The notes beneath the pieces are model-generated. The model worked only from the letters and a program-made list of their open reading frames with translations. It made no database searches and was not told where the DNA came from. A stretch of DNA of 37,996 bases from Treponema sp. (GTDB lineage: Bacteria; Spirochaetota; Spirochaetia; Treponematales; Treponemataceae), in NCBI GenBank assembly GCA_022510865.1, contig JAFLSQ010000023.1, forward strand, positions 1 to 37,996. Reading direction: 5' to 3'. The position numbers were made by a program, and so were the translations under genes. This document shows positions 32,624-37,996 of this stretch, piece by piece; positions within the stretch are counted from its first letter, which is position 1; the number at the start of each line of letters is the position of its first letter.

Positions 32624-33385
32624 ATGGCTTACAACCGTGAATTTGAGATTAACGAGGATCAGATTGCTGATTATCTTGCGAACGCCGCGAACAGAGTAAA
32701 AACAACAGAGAATGTTGATATTCTGAGCGATTTGAACAAACTTTTCAAGAAAAATGTCCCGCTCACACTCAGAAAATATGTCATTGCCTATATGCTCAAA
32801 GACTCGCTGCGGCATTATCATTTTTCAAGCCACCGCAGGTCAGAGCGCGGTGAGAGGACGGACCGCAGGAATCATCACGATTACAGGACGGGAACTTCCA
32901 GCAGACCTGAGAGACATGATGATTCTGGCATGGATGTTGCGGAGGAAAGGCCGCGCCATCCGCGTGTTGAGATTCCGGAGGACAAGGCAAGCTCCATTTT
33001 CATCAACATCGGAAAAAACCGCCGGGTTTATCCGCGTGATTTGGTCGGCATTCTCATTGCCGTCGCAGGAATTGAGCGCGACAGGATTGGTGACATAAAA
33101 GTGCTCGCGCAGTATTCTTTTGTGCAGCTTTACAGCGATGATGTTCAGACTGCAATTGACAAACTGAACGGCTACGAGTACCGCGGACGAAAACTTGCCG
33201 TAAGCTACTCAAAGCAGAAAGACCGTGATGATTTTACGGACTCTCAAGACACATCACAGATTCCGTCTGACTCATCAAATTTTGCGCAGCCGGAAGTCTC
33301 TGAAACTCAGATGGCCGCCGAGGATGCCGCAGCATACGCCGCCGCAGAGAAAGCCGCTTCCGACAAAGAGCCGTTCGGCGTGTAA
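32624..33385 (+). CDS. Stand-alone DbpA-type RNA-binding (RRM) protein
   Basis: A 253-residue cytosolic protein with three parts. Residues 1-65 are helical (EDQIADYLANAANRV; LRKYVIAYMLKDSLRHY). Residues 66-115 are rich in Arg, His, Ser and Asp and probably disordered. Residues about 123-197 match the C-terminal RNA-binding domain of DbpA helicases (ASSIFINIGKNRRVYPRDLV; YSFVQLYSDDVQTAI; YRGRKLAVSYS). The helicase core itself is absent. A low-complexity Ala/Glu tail ends the protein. Strong AGGAG precedes the ATG. In DbpA this domain binds 23S rRNA; here the target is unknown. Possible roles are ribosome assembly or RNA chaperoning. Confidence 0.85.
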   Translation: MAYNREFEINEDQIADYLANAANRVKTTENVDILSDLNKLFKKNVPLTLRKYVIAYMLKDSLRHYHFSSHRRSERGERTDRRNHHDYRTGTSSRPERHDDSGMDVAEERPRHPRVEIPEDKASSIFINIGKNRRVYPRDLVGILIAVAGIERDRIGDIKVLAQYSFVQLYSDDVQTAIDKLNGYEYRGRKLAVSYSKQKDRDDFTDSQDTSQIPSDSSNFAQPEVSETQMAAEDAAAYAAAEKAASDKEPFGV

Positions 33386-33388
33386 AAT

Positions 33389-34033
33389 ATGACCAGGCCG
33401 CACGTAATCAGAACTGGCATTCTGGATGTGAACACAGTGATTGTTCCGCTTGATGATAAAAAATGCTTTGTCGTTGACCCGGCGGCCTGCGCCCTGCGCG
33501 GAGATGAGAGCAAAATTGTGGATTATCTTCGCGCACAAAATCTTGATTGCCTGGCGATTGTGCTGACGCACTCCCACTTTGACCACATCATGGGAATTGC
33601 GCCGGTAAAAAATGCGTTCCCGAATGCCCAGATTGCAATCCATGAGGCGGAATTTTCTGAGCTGACCAATCCGCCAGGCCCGATGGGGAGGGCAGTCCTC
33701 TCTTTTTTCGGGATGCAGGATTTTCTGCGTGAAGTCTCGAATCAGCCGTCCGCGGAGCGCGCGCTGAAAGACGGCGAGGATTTTTTCGGCTGGAAAGTGA
33801 TTCACACTCCGGGGCATACGCCCGGCTCCATCTGCCTTTACAATCAGAATGACGGACTGCTCATCTCCGGCGACACAATTTTTGAGCGTGGCGGCTACGG
33901 CCGCACAGACATGGCCGGCGGCAATGAGGCGCAGTTGCTGCTGAGCCTTGAACTGCTGCGAAAAACTATTCCCGAGGGAACGCCCGTCTATCAGGGGCAT
34001 GGCGCGCCCTGTTTTTCATATTCGCGCTTCTAG
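33389..34033 (+). CDS. MBL-fold metallo-hydrolase, glyoxalase II-like
   Basis: A 214-residue metallo-beta-lactamase-fold hydrolase. Metal ligands are H61, H63, D65 and H66 in THSHFDH, then H143 in HTPGHTPGS, D162 in SGDTIF and H204 in YQGHG. The length and motif set fit the hydroxyacylglutathione hydrolase-like subgroup, which cleaves thioesters, but the glutathione-binding C-terminal domain of true GloB is lacking. It starts 3 nt after the RRM gene, suggesting one transcript, with no clear Shine-Dalgarno sequence. The stop overlaps the convergent phosphoesterase gene by 4 nt. Exact substrate unknown. Confidence 0.9.
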   Translation: MTRPHVIRTGILDVNTVIVPLDDKKCFVVDPAACALRGDESKIVDYLRAQNLDCLAIVLTHSHFDHIMGIAPVKNAFPNAQIAIHEAEFSELTNPPGPMGRAVLSFFGMQDFLREVSNQPSAERALKDGEDFFGWKVIHTPGHTPGSICLYNQNDGLLISGDTIFERGGYGRTDMAGGNEAQLLLSLELLRKTIPEGTPVYQGHGAPCFSYSRF

Positions 34034-34599
34034 GAAAGCGGAGTCCACAGACTGAAAGTGGACGCATTCAAAAACGCAATATCGATGAAATCCTTCTCAA
34101 CCGTTGCGATTGCAAAGCTTGGAGGCTGCCCGCCACGCGGTCTTGCGCAGCTTCCCGGATTCACAAACTTGAAGTTTCCGGCAGTCTCCTCCGCCGCAAT
34201 GTGAGTGTGCCCGTAAAACGCGGTGTCATATCCGCCGAATTTCATTTTAAGCGCGAGTTTTTCGGTGCCGTAATCCACGCCGTGCGCGTTGCCGTGCACA
34301 ATCAGGATTTTGTGACCGTTCACACAGAGTGTCTGCTCGAACCCGGATGATAAATCAGCGGAAACCAGAGGGTCGCAGTTTCCGCGCACCGCCGCAACGA
34401 CAGGCGGCATAAAATCCTCAGAAAGAAGCGATGAGACATCGCTTATGCCGTCGCCGCAGAAAATGAGCGCGTCGCAGGTTTTCCCGAAATTCTGCAAGAT
34501 TGCGCGGACCACATCCGCGTTGCCGTGCGAGTCGGAAATCACAAGAAGCCGGGCGTGCTCTTTTGTCTCAAGTCCGCTGGGGTTTTTGTCGTCAGCCAT
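34030..34599 (-). CDS. YfcE/MJ0936-type metallophosphoesterase
   Basis: A 189-residue phosphodiesterase-like enzyme. It has the calcineurin-type metal motifs D23-x-H25 (ISDSHGN), G49-D50 (FCGDG), G73-N74-C75-D76, H102 (VHGNAHG) and the GHTH motif at 130-133. E. coli YfcE and MJ0936 have the same order and length and cleave small phosphodiesters in vitro. NPGS near residue 147 is also typical. It begins 12 nt after the lipoprotein gene on the minus strand, with only a weak GGGCGG as ribosome-binding site. Substrate cannot be told; a cyclic-nucleotide or nucleic-acid role is only a guess. Confidence 0.9.
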   Translation of the reverse strand: MADDKNPSGLETKEHARLLVISDSHGNADVVRAILQNFGKTCDALIFCGDGISDVSSLLSEDFMPPVVAAVRGNCDPLVSADLSSGFEQTLCVNGHKILIVHGNAHGVDYGTEKLALKMKFGGYDTAFYGHTHIAAEETAGNFKFVNPGSCARPRGGQPPSFAIATVEKDFIDIAFLNASTFSLWTPLS

Positions 34600-34611
34600 A
34601 AAATCCGCCCG

Positions 34612-35397
34612 CTAGTTCAGCACAAAATGATTGATTGCCTGCAAACCTGTCTCTGGGTCGGTGTAATGATGGATTTTCCGGCCTTTGTACATTTGCAGAA
34701 CGTGATTTTGCAGGATGCCGTTTTTTTCAAGCGGCCCGCTGAGCGCGAGCATATAATCAATGCTTTGCAGGATGATTTCCTCGGCCTCGGGGAATGCCTG
34801 CGCCACTGTCTCGTCCTCAACGGTGTCGCCAACCAGTCCCGCGGTGAATCCTTTGTCCAGCACGATGTCGCAGGTGGCTTCAAGGCCAAGAACATCGTCC
34901 TGCGGAAAAAGCGCGATTATCGGATATGGAGTTTCCTGCCATTCGTCCTGATTGCGCGCAATGGCAAGGTGGGTGTTCTCGGGTGCGCCAATCAGAAGCG
35001 CGCCGCAAAAATCGTATGATGGGTCTTGCAGGACTGCAAGAAGGTCGCCGGAATATCCGCGCGCGCCGTGCCTGAAATCATTCGGGTAGACAAGCGGCAG
35101 AATCAGTCCGCCGTCCGCGTCAAGCCCGAAGCGTCTTTGCAGCGAGGCAAGAATCGGCTCGTAAACCTGCGGCGTGTTGAAATCATAACCGAAAAGAACC
35201 AGCAGTCTTTTGTTCGTGATGTGCCACCTCTGCGGACTGTCGGAAAAATCATCAACGATTCCGTCAGAGAATTCTATGTCTGCGGCGGATTTATCCGCCT
35301 TGTGGTTCGCCTTTTTATTGCAGCCCGCCAGAGTGAGCAGAGAGATACCGAAAAATAAAACGAGGCATGCGCCGGCGACTTTTTTGTTTTTTTTCAT
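34612..35397 (-). CDS. Predicted lipoprotein, DUF3798/BMP-like fold
   Basis: A 261-residue protein with a lipoprotein signal (MKKNKKVAGA start, lipobox LTLAGC with C26). The mature part alternates strands and helices like a periplasmic binding protein: KRLLVLFGYDFNTPQVYEPI, then DFCGALLIGAPENTHLAI, YPIIALFPQDDV and KGFTAGLVGDTV. This resembles DUF3798 or the basic membrane protein group, but the match is from general pattern only. No permease gene is next to it. ATG 35397 is chosen over GTG 35403 because the signal then begins with a basic stretch and GTGGA lies upstream. It precedes the phosphoesterase on the same strand. Confidence 0.75.
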   Translation of the reverse strand: MKKNKKVAGACLVLFFGISLLTLAGCNKKANHKADKSAADIEFSDGIVDDFSDSPQRWHITNKRLLVLFGYDFNTPQVYEPILASLQRRFGLDADGGLILPLVYPNDFRHGARGYSGDLLAVLQDPSYDFCGALLIGAPENTHLAIARNQDEWQETPYPIIALFPQDDVLGLEATCDIVLDKGFTAGLVGDTVEDETVAQAFPEAEEIILQSIDYMLALSGPLEKNGILQNHVLQMYKGRKIHHYTDPETGLQAINHFVLN

Positions 35398-35436
35398 TTC
35401 CACACCCTGATTCCAGTTTACAGTATTTAACCGTCC

Positions 35437-35466
35437 TTGAAAAGTGCGCTGGTTTTCTGCTATTAT
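35437..35466 (+). promoter_or_regulatory. Promoter of the Na/Pi cotransporter gene, predicted leaderless
   Basis: TTGAAA (35437-35442), an 18-bp spacer and TATTAT (35461-35466). The start point falls at the ATG at 35473, with no Shine-Dalgarno sequence between. A weaker minus-strand promoter for the lipoprotein (TTTTCA, 17 bp, TAAACT) appears to overlap it in the 75-nt divergent gap. Confidence 0.65.
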
Positions 35467-35472
35467 ATCGGT

Positions 35473-37119
35473 ATGAGTATCGTCAAGCCCATTTTGGAGC
35501 TTATCGGCAGCCTGGGATTTTTGCTTTATGGCATGAAGCTGATGAGCGACGGCGTGCAGCAGAGTGCGGGCGAATCCTTGCAGCGCGCGCTGAGCGTTCT
35601 TACCGGAAACCGCATAATATCGCTTCTTACAGGCCTTGTTGTCACAATGATTATTCAGTCTTCCGGTGCGACAACTGTGATGGTCGTGACCTTTGTGAAT
35701 GCCGGACTGATGACGCTCTCCCAGTCTGTGGGTGTCATTCTTGGCGCGAACATCGGAACTACAATCACCGCGTGGATTGTCGCGATTTTTGGCTTTAACT
35801 TCAAGATTTCGGCGTTCGCAATCCCGCTGTTCGGCGCGGGCTATTTCATTTCGATTATCAGAAAAGGCGCGTATAAAAACTGGGCGCAGGCAATCATGGG
35901 CTTCGGAATGCTTTTTCTCGGACTTTCCGGCCTTTCCGATGTCTTCACCCCCGAGCAGCTGGGCTGGCTATTTAAAATTCACGGCGACGGCGTGCTTGCA
36001 ATCTTCCTGGGATTTTTAATCGGGATTGTGATAACCGCGCTCCTTCACTCATCGTCCGCGTTCTCTGCCATTGTCATTACGATGGCGTTCAACGGGCTTG
36101 TGAACTGGGAGATGGCGGCCGCGATGACGCTCGGAAGCAACGTCGGCTCTACGATAGACGCTGTTCTTGCGGCAATGGGCACAAGCGCGGACGCAAGACG
36201 CTCGGCGTTAGTCCACGTTATGTTCAACGTGTTCGGAACAATCATCGCGCTGTGCCTGTTCCGTCCGTTCCTTGACCTTGTGATGTTCGTGACACCCGGC
36301 CGTCAGAATTCAAACATCGCAATCCGCATCTCAATGCTTCACACTGTCTTCAAGACAATCTCGGCAATCATCTTTCTGCCGTTGCAGGATTTTCTGGTCA
36401 GGCTTGCAAAAATCGTCATCAAGGATGACAAGCAGGGCGCGTCGAATGTGTTCAAGCTGGAATTCAACGGGCTGCTCACAAAAGACAGCGTGGCGACGCA
36501 CATAATTCAGGCAGAGAAAGCCATTGCCGATATGACCGATGTTGTGAGCGATATGTTCGATAAAATCCAGATTGGCGTTACCAAGCGCAATGCCAGTTTC
36601 ATAGAAAATTACCGCGAGCAGAGCGTACTTGCGGAGGATTATGTTGACCAGATGCACGAGCAGATTACCCATTATCTGATAAAGTGCGATTCTCTTCCCG
36701 TCACGGAAAAGCAGTTGAATCACATCTCGAATATGATTCAGATTGTGGACGAGCTTGAGAACATGAGCGACAACTGCTACGCGACAATCATGCTGATAAT
36801 CCGCAGCATAGAGAAAAAGATGAAGTTCCAGACGCAGGACATGGAGCGGCTTCTGCCGTACATTGAGCTTGCGCGTCAGTTCCTGCAATTTATCCGCATA
36901 AACATCAACAAGACGCTCACGCCCGAAAAACTGGAGCTTGCCGCCGAGCTGGAGAACGGAATTGATGCGTTCAGAAAAGATTTGAAAAAAGTCGCCAGAA
37001 AACGGCTGGAAGGCGGCGCGGACGTAAAATCGGAGCTGCTTTACATTGATATTGTGCGCACAATCGAGCACATCGGCGATAACTGCTTCAGTATCTCGGA
37101 GACGCTCACTGCCGGTTAG
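35473..37119 (+). CDS. Na/Pi cotransporter family protein with PhoU-like domain
   Basis: A 548-residue membrane protein. The first half (about 1-320) holds the two inverted Na/Pi-cotransporter repeats, with QSSGATT (62-68) in the first and H192-SSSA in place of the usual QSSSA in the second. GANIGTT and GSNVGST follow the respective motifs. From about residue 340 a helical PhoU-like domain follows (ITHYLIKCDSLPVTEKQLN; IEHIGDNCFSISE near the end). It probably imports phosphate or another anion with sodium. ATG 35473 is chosen because the promoter start falls there; a longer frame begins at the -35 box. The Gln-to-His change in the second motif is unusual. Confidence 0.9.
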   Translation: MSIVKPILELIGSLGFLLYGMKLMSDGVQQSAGESLQRALSVLTGNRIISLLTGLVVTMIIQSSGATTVMVVTFVNAGLMTLSQSVGVILGANIGTTITAWIVAIFGFNFKISAFAIPLFGAGYFISIIRKGAYKNWAQAIMGFGMLFLGLSGLSDVFTPEQLGWLFKIHGDGVLAIFLGFLIGIVITALLHSSSAFSAIVITMAFNGLVNWEMAAAMTLGSNVGSTIDAVLAAMGTSADARRSALVHVMFNVFGTIIALCLFRPFLDLVMFVTPGRQNSNIAIRISMLHTVFKTISAIIFLPLQDFLVRLAKIVIKDDKQGASNVFKLEFNGLLTKDSVATHIIQAEKAIADMTDVVSDMFDKIQIGVTKRNASFIENYREQSVLAEDYVDQMHEQITHYLIKCDSLPVTEKQLNHISNMIQIVDELENMSDNCYATIMLIIRSIEKKMKFQTQDMERLLPYIELARQFLQFIRININKTLTPEKLELAAELENGIDAFRKDLKKVARKRLEGGADVKSELLYIDIVRTIEHIGDNCFSISETLTAG

Positions 37120-37194
37120 AGCGAATCCTGATGATTTTCCCGCCAATTTCTGCAAGACGATTTTCAGACGCGGAACAGCATTAAAATCCCGGTT

Positions 37195-37785
37195 TTATTT
37201 CTGCGCGTGGCTCTCATCCAGTTGCGGGAAAGGAATCACGCGCTTCATGTCAGCGGTTTTATCCCCAAGACTTTTCTCCATAAAAATCATGTCGTACCAT
37301 CGGTTGAATTTGTAGCCGGTGTTTTTAAGATGCCCCACCGTGCGATAGCCCATCTTCGCATGAAAAATGGGGCTGTCGTCCGTGAGATGCGGGTCGTCCT
37401 TGTCCTGAGTGCACGCGACCAGCGCGTAAAGATTGACGATGTTCATTTTTTGCAGGGTCTCTTCCAGAGCCGCGTAAAGCCGCCTGCCAATCCCGCGGTT
37501 TCTCATGTCATTTTTGAGGTAGATTGACGGCTCCGCGTCCCATGCGAACGCCGCCCGGGGATGAAAATCAGAGGCATAGCAGTATCCTGCGATTTTCCCG
37601 CTGGATTCCGCCACAAAATACGGGTAACGTTCAAGCGTCCGTGCGATTCTGTCGCTGAATTCTTTGACAGACGGAACTTCATATTCAAAAGTGATTGCGG
37701 TCTCCCTGATGTAATGCGCGTATATTTCCAGAAGTGCGCTGGCATCATCCTCACGCGCCACCCGGATTCTGACATCGTTTTCCAT
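37195..37785 (-). CDS. GNAT N-acetyltransferase, phosphinothricin/YncA type
   Basis: A 196-residue acetyltransferase. It starts RIRVAREDDASALLEIYAHY, the usual first strand and helix of the PAT/YncA subgroup, and has EPSIYLKNDMRNRGIGRRLY with the acetyl-CoA loop R95-NRGIGRR. The PIFHAKMGYRTVGHLKNTGYK segment, seen in two pieces, and WYDMIFMEK near the end complete the family pattern. Members acetylate small amines such as methionine sulfoximine or phosphinothricin. A C-terminal tail of about 25 residues is extra. It stands alone on the minus strand; the 75-nt gap to the cotransporter gene holds only a weak AT-rich inverted repeat. Confidence 0.9.
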   Translation of the reverse strand: MENDVRIRVAREDDASALLEIYAHYIRETAITFEYEVPSVKEFSDRIARTLERYPYFVAESSGKIAGYCYASDFHPRAAFAWDAEPSIYLKNDMRNRGIGRRLYAALEETLQKMNIVNLYALVACTQDKDDPHLTDDSPIFHAKMGYRTVGHLKNTGYKFNRWYDMIFMEKSLGDKTADMKRVIPFPQLDESHAQK

Positions 37786-37791
37786 ACCGCG

Positions 37792-37819
37792 AATATATCA
37801 CAAGAGCGTTGTTTGTAGA
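37792..37819 (-). promoter_or_regulatory. Promoter of the GNAT gene, predicted leaderless
   Basis: On the minus strand, TCTACA (37819-37814), a 16-bp spacer and TATATT (37797-37792). Only 6 nt separate the -10 box from ATG 37785, with no Shine-Dalgarno sequence. Confidence 0.5.
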
Positions 37820-37846
37820 ACCGGGTGAAAAAATCCGCCTGATATA

Positions 37847-37882
37847 TTGCCTATTGACACGATAGGTAAACTTGGATATTTT
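37847..37882 (+). promoter_or_regulatory. Strong promoter with operator-like inverted repeat
   Basis: TTGACA (37854-37859), a 17-bp spacer and TATTTT (37877-37882) precede the last gene. TTGCCTAT (37847-37854) and ATAGGTAA (37862-37869) form an inverted repeat with one mismatch flanking the -35 box, a likely repressor site. Confidence 0.65.
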
Positions 37883-37909
37883 AATCAAAACAAGAACGAG
37901 AGGTTTTTT

Positions 37910-37996
37910 ATGAAAGTAAATGCGAGAAAAATCATTGGTGCGGTTCTGGCTCTCACTGCTGCCACAGCCGCATTCGCAAAGCCTCGGAAAATCAAT
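37910..37996 (+). CDS. Start of a secreted protein, cut by window edge
   Basis: Twenty-nine codons are present. They encode a classical signal peptide: basic start MKVNARK, hydrophobic core (IIGAVLALTAA) and a cleavage site near AAFA-KP. The product is therefore exported, but nothing of the mature domain is visible. GAGAGG lies about 8 nt before the ATG, and a strong promoter with an inverted repeat lies upstream. The identity cannot be stated. Confidence 0.75.
   Translation, partial: MKVNARKIIGAVLALTAATAAFAKPRKIN

Noticed and set aside
36331..37155. 274-residue minus-strand ORF
   Set aside because: It is antisense to the PhoU-like part of the Na/Pi cotransporter and has no motif of its own.

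Overview
The window looks like about 38 kb of spirochaete chromosome, most likely a gut or rumen Treponema of roughly 50% GC. This assignment is inferred from gene content and style, not from a database search. The supporting features are a double-membrane envelope inventory (TolC, RND, LolA-like protein, beta-barrels), a GldG/DUF4340 ABC operon, ClpP, a stand-alone DbpA-type RRM protein, cytosolic plant-polysaccharide glycosidases, and hairpin-rich repetitive spacers.

Left edge (1-3300): a truncated DUF6261-like gene (minus strand) is preceded by about 1 kb without a convincing gene. That stretch holds seven units of a 41-bp tandem repeat, two copies of a 34-bp hairpin repeat, a series of short-loop hairpins and a G10 tract. 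A HigB/HigA-type toxin-antitoxin pair, an orphan DUF2281-like protein and an HdeD-like membrane protein follow.

3300-13500: argD, a 1045-residue exported beta-rich protein, and then a duplicated 140-bp structured element whose last partial copy merges into the ribosome-binding site of a tightly coupled operon. The operon encodes an ABC-2 ATPase, a permease, a GldG-like protein and a DUF4340 protein, and ends with pth.

13500-26720: two envelope-spanning systems follow each other on the plus strand. The first is HlyD-type adaptor, RND pump, lipoprotein and TolC. The second is a MacB/LolD-type ATPase, two FtsX-like permeases, a LolA-like periplasmic protein and a beta-barrel. The second begins at a promoter whose -35 box abuts a (TTAT)9 microsatellite, so its expression may be phase variable. 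An acidic/aromatic motif, DDLFG followed by DDDFF, occurs both in the first permease and at the mature N-terminus of the barrel.

26720-30700 (minus strand): GH51 arabinofuranosidase, a small cysteine-rich DUF6171-like protein and GH27 alpha-galactosidase form a cassette behind a perfect 26-bp LacI-type palindrome. Upstream lies a ComFB domain fused to a C-terminal beta-rich region. 30700-37996: clpP with a UPF0158-GNAT fusion, an RRM protein, an MBL-fold hydrolase, a YfcE-like phosphoesterase, a lipoprotein, a Na/Pi cotransporter, a GNAT acetyltransferase and the start of a secreted protein.

A recurring regulatory feature is a -10 box ending 6 to 13 nt before the start codon with no Shine-Dalgarno sequence (clpP, the Na/Pi cotransporter, the terminal GNAT, the HlyD gene and higB). 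This suggests leaderless or near-leaderless mRNAs. All positions and motifs were read by eye; family names come from recognising motifs and need profile searches to confirm.
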